A stretch of 64,000 nucleotides of DNA from Pleurostoma richardsiae. Taxonomy: Eukaryota > Ascomycota > Sordariomycetes > Calosphaeriales > Pleurostomataceae. The stretch is taken from the NCBI GenBank assembly GCA_030052745.1, contig JANBVO010000011.1, positions 62,001 to 126,000 on the forward strand, read 5' to 3'. Below, piece by piece: positions 1-12,012 of this stretch; position 1 is the first letter of the stretch; each line of letters begins with the position of its first letter. A program made the translations under genes and the position numbers. Below the pieces are notes generated by a model. It searched no databases. It worked only from the letters and a program-made list of their open reading frames with translations, and was not told the DNA's origin.

Positions 1-122
1 TATCTTTGTCCCCGAGTAAGTCTCCTCTGGAGACCACAGAATACACGCAACGCAAGTTTTCGCAATTAGAAGTTACCAACTCTCATATTCCCCAGCTGTC
101 TCTGCATAGGACTGCCACATAT

Positions 123-1760
123 ATGGAACCACAAGACATGTCAACAAGCGAAGCACCCGAGATCCACCGCCGGACATCCACCAGCCATGGCAATGGCGTG
201 TTATCGAGTACAGTTGCTCCACTCCAAAGGGTGTTGAGTCGACCGCAAGGGGTGGAAGAGGAGATACCAGGACCAGATCTCGCCCTGGGAGAGAAGACGA
301 GGAAGCACAATCATCACAAGGACGGGGTTCACTCTCCAGGCTTGAAGCCCTCCAAGGACGACATTGGCTGGAGGAGGATAGTGCGGAACTTCACTCCTTC
401 GTAAGTATTTACCGTGATATGATGAGGTATGCAAGACCATCATGTTGACAATTTCAATCAGATGGTTCGCCGTCAATATGGGCACTGGCATCGTTTCCAT
501 TCTCATCCATAATCTCCCCTACAACGCGGCATGGCTGCAATACGTCTCCTACGTCTTCTTCTGCCTGAACATTTCCCTGTTTTCTGTATTTCTCGTCTTG
601 ACAATCCTGCGATACACACTATACCCCGAGATCTGGTTTGCAATGATCAACCACCCGGGCCAGTCTCTGTTCCTGGGCACTTTTCCCATGGGCTTCGCGA
701 GTGAGTGCACCCACGGCGTAGTTGATAAGCTCTAGACGCTGACAGATCGAAGCCATCATCAACATGATGATCTTCGTATGTGCCCAATGGGGAGACTGGG
801 CAATATACCTCGCCTGGGGCTTCTGGTGGTTTGACGTTGTTGTCTCAGTGGCATGTGCTATATTGATGCCCTTCATTGTGTAAGTAAGCCTCTTTTGTAG
901 TCGCAGTCGAGAAAGCGCCTCTGACAACAAGGACCTCGTACAGCATGCACCGGCACAAAATACAGCTACAGCAAACCACCGCTGCGCTCCTGCTGCCCGT
1001 CGTTCCCGCAGTCGTCGCCTCCGCCTCGGGCGGCATCATCGCCGAGGTGCTGCCCAACAAGGACCATGCCATCACCACCCTCGTCACCTCCTACATCCTC
1101 TGGGGCATCGGCGAGTCGATGACCATGGCCATCCTGGCGATGTACTTCCACCGCCTGATGCTGCACAACCTACCCCCGCGCGAGCTGATCGTGTCCGTCT
1201 TCCTGCCCGTCGGCCCCCTGGGGCAGGGCGGCTTCGGCATCCAGCAGCTCGGCAAGGTCGCCCTGCAACTCCTCCCGAGCACACAGGCCTTTGGGCCGGC
1301 GGGCTCGGACGCGATGCATGGGGGGGAGGTCTTGTACTACCTCGGCGTGTTCCTGGCGTTTGTCATGTGGGGCGCCGGCCTGGGCTGGTTGATCATTGCG
1401 GCAGCAAGCATCATCACGACGAGCCACTTCCCGTTCAACATGGGCTGGTGGGGGTTCACTTTCCCGCTCGGCGTGTTCACGACTTGCACGGGGATGTTGG
1501 CGAAAGAGTTGTCCAGTACGTTCTTCAGCGTATTGACTATGGTACGTATCCGCTATTTCTGGATCCAATATGCTATACGCTCGGAAAGGCAGCTTGGCTG
1601 ACGCTCCCGACAGATATTTTCTATAGCGGTGTTTCTCCTGTGGTGCGTCGTTGCTGTTGGGACTGTCCTTCAAGCCTTGTCAGGAGAGATATTCTTTGCT
1701 CCGTGCCTCAAGGACATACGGCCTAAAGAACAGCAGCAGGAGGCAGATAGGACGGTGTAG
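123..1760 (+). CDS. SSU1: Ssu1-like plasma-membrane sulfite efflux transporter (TDT family)
   Basis: Predicted 462-residue transporter of the tellurite-resistance/dicarboxylate (TDT) family, closest to the fungal Ssu1 sulfite pumps that export sulfite across the plasma membrane. Five coding exons join in frame: 123-400, 462-700, 753-879, 944-1541 and 1614-1760. About 90 polar residues precede the first helix. The family signature FTPSWFAVNMGTG is created across the first splice junction, and further conserved blocks follow (MGFATIINMM, MHRHKIQLQQTTAALLLP). Many hydrophobic helices follow, as expected for about ten membrane segments. The third exon was begun at 753 because an acceptor at 745 would break the frame and lose the GFATIIN block. 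The ATG at 123 is the first in the open frame; an upstream exon outside the window is not excluded. Substrate is inferred from family; malate or another anion is the alternative. Confidence 0.88.
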
Positions 1761-2361
1761 AGATCCACTTCTTCACAGAAGCCCTTCAACAGGCCGCGAA
1801 CTGCAAATTCCTGTCTTTCAACTCATGAATCGATATTGGCGGAAAAGCTGGCTGGGGACGGGTGTTTTCCACACAGGCGATTATAACATTATGAGCATTG
1901 GGTCGACGTCTCGCTTTATGGAATAGGTATATTCATGTCACAGATCTTTGGAACAGGAATTATTATGAGCCTCCGCATAAAGTCCAAGTTTAGGCAGAGT
2001 TTTAGTCATAGCTGGCTTCGACGGCCAAGCTCCTCATATTCATCCATCTCTTCGCAGCAGAAGTCGTCAAGGGGTTCGTTGTACCGCCTCTCGCGTCAAC
2101 CGAGGCCAGCTTGATGTCAAGAGGGCTCGCTGGAGAGCGTTCCTATGCTGGCTAGTTTGTCTCTACGCTAGGTCCGGAGTAGCCAAAAGAAGCTTTGAAT
2201 TGAACCACTGCACATTGGTGGATAAGATAAGCTAAACCGTGGGGTTCTGGCCAAACTTCCGCGGGGCGGAGAGAATTTCCAATGGCGTTCTGCCAGGTTT
2301 GCAGGGCAACTCCCAATTGACTTTGAAGAGGCGTCTGCCAGGAGAGTTTGAGGAGGACACA
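1761..2361. other. Intergenic, SSU1 3' side and TYW1 promoter
   Basis: About 600 bases between two genes on the same strand. No coding frame of convincing length or composition is visible. It should hold the SSU1 3' UTR and the TYW1 promoter and leader. I saw no RNA gene or repeat in it. Confidence 0.5.
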
Positions 2362-4754
2362 ATGTCGTCGGATTATTTGCTAGAGAGCGCATGGCTCTCA
2401 AGCCTGTTCCTACGTATGCATCCAACCCTCACTGTCAAGGGGCACAAGCTGACCGTGAAGTAGCAGCCATTGAGCTATGGCACAGCTACCGAATTCCCAT
2501 ACTCCTGTCGACGTTCACCGTGCTGCTCGCGCTGCGGACATACCTACATCTTAAAGAAGAAAGAGAGCCGTTACTTGTCCTACCCAAGGTATACGGCAGT
2601 GGTGCGACCAAGGCTATCGGCAGTGCGACAGAAAACATACCCGAGGGGCCAGTGGAAGAGAAGGCGGCCAAGCCGAATGGCCCACGGAGGATAAGGGGGG
2701 AGCTGAGTAGGTCAGGCAGACAGAGCGCGCAAAATGAGGTGGGAGGAAATACAGATGTCCAAGTTCTTGTATTCTTCTCTTCCTTGACAGGAAGCACCGA
2801 GAAGATTGCTCAGGGCCATATGCAGACTTTAGAGGGACGACTGCAGGGGGCTACAGACCAGTCGGGTTACACATTTACAAAGCCGCAGCTCATCGACATA
2901 TCAGAGGTGGACCTGGATGAGTACTTCATCACTCCTCCGAAACTGAAGGGGGAGGACGGGGCGGCAACGCAACTCTTTTACCTTTTCCTCCTGCCCAGCT
3001 ACAACATCGACTCCATCAACGATACGTTCCTGGAGCATCTGAAGGAGACGCACCATGACTTCAGGATTGATACTGCCCCGCTTGCACCTTTGCTTGGATA
3101 CTCTGTGTTCGGATTTGGCGACAGGGAGGGCTGGCCGACTGAGGAGGAAGGCTTCTGTTTCCAGGCGAAGGAGGTGGATAAATGGATGGCCAAGCTGACC
3201 GGCCGGAAGCGGGCTTATCCTCTTGGACTGGGTGACACCAAGGGTGATGCCTTGAAGAGGCTCGAGGAGTGGTCGGAAGGTGTCACTGAGGTCCTGAGGC
3301 TACTCGCCGAATCTGGAGGACTAGGTGAAGGTGTTCCTGGCTCAGGAGACCCGGTTGAGAGCGACGACGAAGCAGACGCAGATGACGATGACGGGGAAGT
3401 CGTGTTCGATAACAGTTCCAACGCGAAGCCCGTGAAACGGAGTGGCTCCGGAGATTTGAATGACGTCGAGGACCTTGGCCGGATGCTGCAGAGCTCGCGG
3501 GAGCAAGGAAGCTCTGGCACCACTGGGGCGCCTCTTGCAATTGATTTCACGTCATACGGCGCTCCTCAGAAGAAGAAGGCCGCCGTTCAGGCGGTCAAGG
3601 AGATGGTTCCCAAGAACTCGCCAACATACAGCTCCCTGACGAAGCAGGGCTACTCCATTGTTGGGTCCCACTCAGGGGTAAAGATCTGCCGCTGGACTAA
3701 GTCGGCACTCCGAGGGCGCGGATCCTGCTACAAGTTCTCCTTCTACGGCATCAACTCGCATCAGTGCATGGAGACAACCCCGTCATTATCGTGCTCAAAC
3801 AAGTGCGTCTTCTGCTGGCGGCACGGAACGAACCCCGTCGGGACGACATGGCGCTGGGTGGTCGACCCGCCGGATCTAATCTTCAACGGCGTCAAGGAGA
3901 ATCACTACAAGAAGATCCGGATGATGCGCGGCGTGCCAGGCGTCCGCGCGGAGCGCTTCGCGGAGGCCATGCGCGTGCGCCACTGTGCGCTGTCCCTGGT
4001 CGGCGAGCCCATCTTCTACCCGCACATCAACGAGTTTCTGGGCATGCTGCACGCCGAGCGCATCTCTTCCTTCCTGGTCTGCAACGCGCAGCACCCAGAC
4101 CAGCTCGCCGCCCTCGGCCACGTCACGCAGCTGTACGTGTCCATCGACGCGTCCAACCGCGAGTCCCTGCGGCGCATCGACCGGCCGCTGCACCGCGACT
4201 TCTGGGAGCGCTTCCAGCGGTGCCTCGACATCCTGCGGGAGCGGCGCTTCCGGCAGCGGACGGTGTTCCGCCTGACGCTGGTCAAGGGCTTCAACATCGA
4301 GGACGAGGCGGAGGGCTACGCGGACCTCGTGGAGAAGGGGCTGCCGTGCTTCGTGGAGGTCAAGGGCGTTACGTATTGCGGCACGTCGACGTCCGCGAGC
4401 GCAGGACTGTCTATGTCCAACGTGCCCTTCTACGAGGAGGTCTGCGCGTTCGTCACGGCGCTGAACGCCGCACTGGAGAAGAGGGGGCTGAAGTATGGCA
4501 TCGCGGCAGAGCACGCGCACAGCTGCTGCATCCTGATCGCGAGTGAGCGGTTCAGGGTCGATGGGAGGTGGCACACGCTGATCGACTACGACCGATTCTT
4601 CCAGCTTCTGGAGGAGAAGGGCGCGCATGGCGATTTCACGCCCGAAGACTACATGGGCGAGGCGACCCCTGAATGGGCAACATGGGGCAACGGAGGCTTC
4701 GACCCACGGGATCAGCGGGTGGATAGGAAGGGTCGGCCGATCGAGTCCGCATGA
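2362..4754 (+). CDS. TYW1: tRNA 4-demethylwyosine synthase (TYW1)
   Basis: TYW1 is a radical-SAM enzyme that condenses N1-methylguanosine-37 of tRNA-Phe with pyruvate, the second step of wybutosine synthesis. The protein (about 780 residues) has an N-terminal hydrophobic segment (near residues 25-45), a flavodoxin-like domain (FFSSLTGSTEKIA near residue 120, FGFGDREGW near 235) and an acidic linker. The radical-SAM domain follows, with Cx3Cx2C cysteines at about 461, 465 and 468 (CSNKCVFC), and then the C-terminal wyosine domain. I place the start at 2362 with a 50-nt intron at 2414-2463 (GTATGC donor, CTGAC branch, TAG acceptor). This joins residues MSSDYLLESAWLSSLFL to PAIELWHSYR in frame. 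The alternative is an unspliced start at 2391 (787 residues). A CAG acceptor 3 nt further on is also in frame. The radical-SAM half is strikingly GC-rich compared with the N-terminal half. Confidence 0.93.
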
Positions 4755-5113
4755 ATAGGAAAGCAGTGACCAGCGTACTTAGCCCAGAATGGACGGGTGA
4801 CAGCTCAGAAGGGGGAAACTGTCCCGCCCTTGTAGTCTGAAATGCGGCATTGTGATCATTAACTATTGCTCCTCCCGATGACGCCCATCAGAGGCCGTGA
4901 ATGTACAGTATTTCCTACAGACAGCTCCACCGTCGGCGCCCCTGGCGACAGTGCAAAAGAGTATGGTACACTGAATCTCCTCGCATCATGCAGCGAGAGC
5001 TCTAGAGAGACCTGTCCAGGCCGAAACCCCGCTGCTAGGTTACGGCCTTCAATGTTGTTTATGGAGAGTGGAGGAGATGGGGCGTGGCCACCAAGGCCAC
5101 GCATGTTCATCAT
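4755..5113. terminator. Convergent 3' ends of TYW1 and TOM20
   Basis: About 360 bases between converging genes, expected to contain both 3' UTRs and polyadenylation sites. No coding frame or RNA gene is supported here. Confidence 0.4.
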
Positions 5114-5919
5114 TTAGTCCAGGCCGACGGTGGGCATGTCGGGCATTCCTCCCATGCCGGGGATGCCAGCGGAGCGCTGCGATGGGGCAAACGCCTCGAT
5201 CTTCAGGTCCTGGTCGTACGCAATCATCTCCGCAAGAATGTCAAGGATAGGCTTCATCAAAGTTAGCTTAAGATCCAGCATAGTCATCTTTCCAGGGTAA
5301 CGCCTCACCTTGGGCACAGTCTTGTCGTAGATACCGATCAGGTCATTGGGGGTAGGGTAGACCTTGAGAGCCTTGTAGAACGCCAGCGCGGCATCAATCG
5401 ACCGGGAAGCTGCAGAACGGAAAACACGACGGTCAGCCAAGGTTCCGAATCGCGTGTGAAATGTAGCGGAGTGAAGGGAGCAGGCGTACGATCAGCAGTC
5501 AGGGTCTCGCCCGTGGAGACCTGTTCCAAGAAGAACGCTTCCTTCTCCTCAACACTAGCCGGGAAACCCTCCTCGCCGGCCTCGGTGACAGCCTGCTTAA
5601 TAGATAATCTCTGCTTCTGGGTCTCAAACTCCGCGGCCTCCTTTGCTTGCCGGGCCTGTTTGCGCTCGTTCCGCCGGAGGTGTTTCCGGAACTCGGGGTT
5701 CTTTCGGCGCTGGTGGTCGAAGTAGACGACATACCCTGAGCGAGGATGAGACGTCAGCACCCGGCTATTAAGTTCACGAATAGTGCTCCCGATGGAGCGT
5801 ATCTGAAGCTGAGGACCCGTTCGAGCCGAGGCACCTCAGTGGGCGGACTTACCCAATACGCCAGCCGCCAGTGCGGCGGCCGTCGCGGTTACTATCATGG
5901 TGTTTTGTGACGAAGCCAT
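5114..5919 (-). CDS. TOM20: Mitochondrial import receptor subunit Tom20
   Basis: Tom20 is the outer-membrane receptor that recognises mitochondrial presequences and passes them to the TOM pore. Four exons on the minus strand (5853-5919, 5490-5735, 5309-5409, 5114-5251) give 183 residues. The N-terminal anchor helix ([18 protein letters not shown]) is split by intron 1. A basic region ([18 protein letters not shown]) follows, then the [19 protein letters not shown] block, the TPR segment ([37 protein letters not shown]) and a Gly/Met/Pro-rich tail. The third intron (5252-5308) is exactly 57 nt and has no stop in frame, so an unspliced transcript would still be open. Its GTGAGG donor, CTAAC branch and AAG acceptor, and the family sequence [13 protein letters not shown], support removal. 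It diverges from EXO84. Confidence 0.95.
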
Positions 5920-6480
5920 TGTGACGGGCTGAGCAGATGTCGACAGGAGCAGAAGGGGAAGCCGCGAAGAGACCAGAAGAGGATTTGTTGCTCGAAGGGG
6001 GTGATGTGGTTGGATGGGGGTTGCAACGTTGATGGGCCACAAGGCTTGACGGAATCAATGTCGGTAGTCCTGCTTGATGCGGAGCTCCAATTAATTTTTT
6101 TCGAATGATGCGGCTGCTGCTCGCTCTGCTCTCTGCACGGTGCACAGCCGCACGCGGCTGATGCCGGACAGTGTCCGGGGTTGGCCTGCTTTCCCTTTGC
6201 TCTGCGTGGAGCAGCCCAGATGCACGGGCCACCCTAACCGGCGGTCCACCCGGATGGTGGTGGTACGTACCTATCTCACTCACGCCGGACTGACCTGGAG
6301 TTGCTGAGCTGTTTCAGACTGGAGACATCTACTCGAGTACACAGAGTAAACGAGCCCGCCAGACAATACTACGCCGGCACAAAACCAGACGGACAACCCC
6401 ACCTCGTCTCTTGCGCTCAGGCTCTGCACAGTTGCGGCTGACCTTTAATCGTTCGATCATTGACGAGAGTGTGAGCAGCC
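5920..6480. promoter_or_regulatory. Divergent promoter between TOM20 and EXO84
   Basis: A 561-base gap separates two genes transcribed away from each other, so it must hold both promoters and both leaders. Apart from two adjacent short dyads (listed separately) I see no definite element. Short open frames in it look random. Confidence 0.6.
6145..6178. repeat. Two adjacent short inverted repeats in the TOM20/EXO84 promoter
   Basis: The first dyad has arms CAGCCG and CGGCTG around a 4-base centre (6145-6160). The second is CCGGACA-G-TGTCCGG (6164-6178). Both arms of the second are perfect over seven bases. CGG/CCG pairs of this kind are typical targets of fungal Zn(2)Cys(6) dimers, but no specific factor can be named from sequence. 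Confidence 0.5.
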
Positions 6481-8745
6481 ATGTCGGAGGAAAGGAGCAG
6501 GATCTCTTTGCGGAGCGGCCCGAAGAGAAAGGCACGGCCGACAATCAGTGCCCCGAGGCAGATCTCGGAACCCATTCCCAATGACACTCCTCCCCTACCT
6601 CGCAGTACTGCAGGGGCGAGATCGATAGCTGATGCAGCTCCATTGCCGCGTCCTCGGCCTCCGCCACAGGCCAGCGGAAAGGTAAGCTCGTCGCGGTTGT
6701 GAGACCTGTGAACCGTGTTCTAAGCAACCAGCAGACTTCAGATCTCGTGAAGCGGCGATACTCGACACGGTTCAACAACCTCCCCGACAACTTCGATGCC
6801 ACTGCGCCTCCGGTTCCATCCCTACCTACACTTGAGAAATATGAATCTCGCGACCGACGACCACCTCCATCGCGTGGAGGGGGTGGAGGAGCGGCCGCGC
6901 CGGTGGTTGATATCAAGGCGCTGAGAGACCCAAGGCTTGTCGCAGACCAATGTATGGCCATTCCTCTACCGTGATCGTGTGTACGCATCCTAACAGTTGA
7001 TACAGATGTTGCCAACATATTGAGTGACGCGACTGAAGACGAGATCCGGGACTACGAGGAGGCCCTACGCAAACTGAAGAGCCGAGCATCGACAGACCTG
7101 CAGCAGAATGTGTATCAGAACAGGACCCAGTTCATCAAAATCAGTAAAGAAGCCGAGAAGCTGAAGGGAGAAATGCGAGCGCTCAAGAGCCTCATGTCGG
7201 ACCTGAAGACAAACACAACCGCGCTGCGGTCATCATCCTCGCGAGAGGGTGGCTCGACGGACTTAAACGGCGAGTTTTCGACCGGGTTGAGTAAGAGGGA
7301 CAAGCGCAGCTCTGTTGCAGACCGGACAGCTCTGTGGAACTCACAGATGCAGGTATGATATGAGCGTCCATCAGCGGCATATATCTGTCCAAATACTAAC
7401 GTAACTCGCCTAGGCCCTGTATAAGAACGTTGAGGGATCTCAGAAGTTCCTCCCTAACGCAGTAGGCCGACATGTCGTTCAGAACGCCGGGCCCTGGATT
7501 GAGCTTGACAATGCGACCTACAAGTCTAGACGCTCTATGCAGATCTTCCTCCTGAATGACCATCTTCTCATCGCTTCAAGAAAGAAGAGAAAGGTTGATG
7601 GTCCCAACGCAGATTCGCGTGGTCCGATGACAAAATTGGTGGCGGACAGATGCTGGCCCCTCCTTGACATCGAAGTCGTTGACATGGCCGGAACGAGCGA
7701 GTCATCCTCCGGCAGGAACAAGCTAGCTGATGCCATCATGGTCCGAGGCGTTGGTCAGGAGTCTGTCATCTACCGGACGGAGAAACCGAGTGATCCGGAG
7801 AAAGGCACCTTACTACTGAACATCAGGAAGGTAGTGGAAGAACTACGTAGAGGACTACAGTCCGAGATGGAAGCCAACAACAGAGCGAAGGAGACCATTA
7901 ATTACTTCGCCTCGCGCGATCCAGGCCTGCTGCAGAAAGCGGAGCTTCTCGAGACGCTGTCGGACATCAAGGACATGCTCATCGAGGTTGATGGGAAGCA
8001 GCAGAACCTGAGATGGGTAGAGAGCCAGATGGACGAGCTAGACATCGATATTGCTCTCCAGCGATTTGAGCCCGCAGTCGTTCGAGTTGAGAAGATGAAG
8101 GGTCTCGCGCGAGGGCTGAAGAACAACGTCGTCGCACAAGACTTCATCGAGTTCAAGGTCGAGGAGCGGTGCTCAAAATTGGCCGCTCTGATCCTCCGCG
8201 AGCTGGTGGATACTCATAACGAGCAGAAGAAGACCAAGAGGAACGTGACTTGGCTTGCCAGACTTGGCTTTGAAGATCGGGCAAGGGTTGCCTACCTCGA
8301 AGCTAGAAGCGACACCATTCAGAAGCAATCCAGGTATGCTCCAGTCGCACGATGGTGTCGACGAAGAGAAGAATTTGAGGGCTAACTCTGCAATAGGCAG
8401 TGCATCTTTCAGGGTGACTTGCACCTGTACATATGGCAGCTGTCCTTTGTGTACTTCACCGTCATCAAGAACACGGTGCTCTGCTTCCAGAGCTGCTTCC
8501 CGCCGGCGACTATGAGCGCGTGCGTCAAGTGGGCGAAGGAGGAGGTCGAGGCGTTCAACGCCATCCTGGCACGGCAGCTCAGCAGCACGGACAAGGGCGG
8601 CGAGGTTTGGACCAAGTGCATGGACCAGGCCAGGGAGCACGCGAAGATGCTGTCCGAGGTGGGACTGGAGTTCCGCAACCTCGTGGGGCAGGACCTGCAG
8701 AGCCCTGTAGGCACAAGCAGCCCCGTTGGACTGGGACTCTCTTGA
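6481..8745 (+). CDS. EXO84: Exocyst complex component Exo84
   Basis: Exo84 is a subunit of the octameric exocyst, which tethers secretory vesicles to the plasma membrane at growth sites. Five exons (6481-6681, 6735-6951, 7006-7352, 7414-8333, 8397-8745) give 677 residues. The N-terminus is basic and proline-rich. A Vps51-like helical segment (DQYVANILSDATEDEIRDYEE, coiled coil after it) follows at about residues 130-250. A PH-like domain (around RSMQIFLLNDHLLIASRKK) lies near 300-420, and a helical cullin-repeat-like C-terminal region runs from about 440 to the end (INYFASRDPGLLQKAELLETL, FIEFKVEERCSKLAALILREL). All junctions preserve frame and family blocks, including DQ-YVANIL and KQS-RQCIF. 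The start ATG is the first in its open frame. Confidence 0.94.
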
Positions 8746-9537
8746 TGGACTTATGATGCGTGCTACACACACGGTTGCAGATAGATGTTACGTAGTTTAT
8801 CCCCATTGTATGTTCTGGAGCGGAAGAAGAGATGCCACATGGTTCTTGAAGTCGCACCGTATGATGTGCGCCTGAGAGGATGTGCCTTTGTCAATGTTGA
8901 AACAGTTGCTCCTAAGTCCTCTGCTCATTCGAAACTTACGCATCTTGCAGTCATTCTATCTAGAATGCGTATCTAGATCCATAAGTGGCTGTCCGAACCT
9001 CTTGTGCTCTAGGGGCATTCTTGAGACTCGAGACTGAGGTGAGTGGAGATGGTCTACTCAGCCTTGCCCCCACCATAGCAGTTGGGCTTAGACGCGTGGG
9101 TGGGCGGTCAGGAAGCTAAGCGAGCGCCTCAGCAATTTCAAACAATCAAGCATCAACCCAAACAAGCAGCTTGCCGCACCCATCAATCATCTCTTCCAGA
9201 ATCTCGATACCCCTCCATCTATTACGAAGACCCTCCATCCCATCTCTGTCCCCTCGACGACCTCGACGAAACCCCGAATCACGAAGTATTTTACGCCACG
9301 CTTTAGGTACCTGACCGCCCTTGCTCTGCGAAACACGGGACACAACGTCATTCTTGCCCCCCCTCCTCCCTGCCTTTCTCTCCCCGAGCCTCTCTCTGCC
9401 TTCACCTGCCTCGCCATTTGTGCCGCTTGCGACCTGACCATTGACGATTGACCGGCGGCTTGCAGCAGCGACGAGCTACGACCGACCCAAGTGCATTTCC
9501 CGCTTATCCCTGCGTGCCGTGACGAGATCATCGCAGG
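8746..9537. promoter_or_regulatory. Intergenic: EXO84 3' side and PP2A promoter/leader
   Basis: Roughly 790 bases between co-directional genes. The last 200 bases or so are rich in CCT/CTC on the plus strand, as is common in fungal 5' leaders. No gene is supported; the short open frame around 9082-9306 begins with TTG rather than ATG. Confidence 0.45.
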
Positions 9538-10894
<1,357 letters not shown>

Positions 10895-12012
10895 AAGTGT
10901 TCACCTCGCCCTTCCCACTCTATGCACCCATGTCATGTTATGTAGCTTACGAGGAATCGTAAGAACGAGAAGGTGCACGGGGAGAGGAGGGTCCTTGTTC
11001 AGCAGACTGCATTCTAGAAACCTGCTGGACTTTCGAATCATGTATGATAGACTGCGTCTCTCTCCTGGGTGATTTCGCCGAGGATATTTAAGCAAATGAG
11101 AGATCCGTTTGAAACAAATGTGCAAAGAGTTTGTTCATATGACTTGTGGACATTCTGCAGGAACTCCACCGCCGGCACGTCATTGAGTACGCCATTGCCC
11201 AGTTCACATGATGCGCGTCGTTATAGGAGCGATAATGTCCACGGGATTCGATAATTCAGTATCGAAGCTGTTGCTCCCATGGTTGAAGTTATACTTCCAC
11301 CTCTTTTCTGGAGAAACTATGTTAGTTGGTATGTACACTTGGCATGACAATCTGTCGTACCGGTGTCCGACGGCCAGTGGACGGGTACAATGTACCAAGA
11401 GAACCGTCTCTTCGCTTCCTATTGATCCGGCAATCTACAGTAAATCTTCCAGTTCAACCTCCCCGAAGTGATTGTGTGAAATACTGTATGATGGACTGTG
11501 CTTACTATTACGCCGTTTGTTCAAAGTCTCGGAAGCGGTGAGACAGTTCTTTCGGTAGGGTCCTCTGTATTTGCAATACTCTTGGCGATACGCTTTCATC
11601 ATTCAACGCCTCGCCTGCCTGCCAGCCACTTTATTGCGCGGCAAGACGCTGGTGGCTTGGCTGCAGGATGAAGAGACGGGACGCCTCGTGCGTTTGTCGA
11701 GGCTGAGTGAGACATACTTGCCGATTGCAACGACATTCCACCTCCAGCGGGAGACACGACAATTGCAACCATGCAATTCATTCCAGATATTAACTGTCTA
11801 TTACCAAACAATGGATAGCCTTTCGGTACAGGCTCGCTTTTGCGCTATTCTATCGCCAACAGAGGAGATTATGATACACATTGATATGTGCTGAGGAAGG
11901 GGGGGTATACAAAGTGCAACACATGCCAGCCCGATAATACCCTCGCTGTCCAAACCGTCTATATCTATCCCGATGCTCCTGTTATTCACCTCAACGGAAG
12001 AGTGTCAAGCAA
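10895..12012. other. Convergent intergenic region
   Basis: About 1.1 kb between the converging PP2A and seven-helix membrane-protein genes. It should hold both 3' UTRs. The open frames present are short, overlap on both strands and have no recognisable motif. No tRNA or other RNA gene was recognised. Confidence 0.4.

Noticed and set aside
3764-4628. Long alternative frames on both strands inside TYW1
   Set aside because: They coincide with the GC-rich radical-SAM coding part, where third-position G/C removes stops in other frames. The TYW1 frame carries the Cx3Cx2C motif.
5114-5440. Reading TOM20 without splicing its third intron as the main product
   Set aside because: The extra 19 residues interrupt a conserved TPR segment, and the intron has a proper donor, CTAAC branch and acceptor; kept only as a possible isoform.
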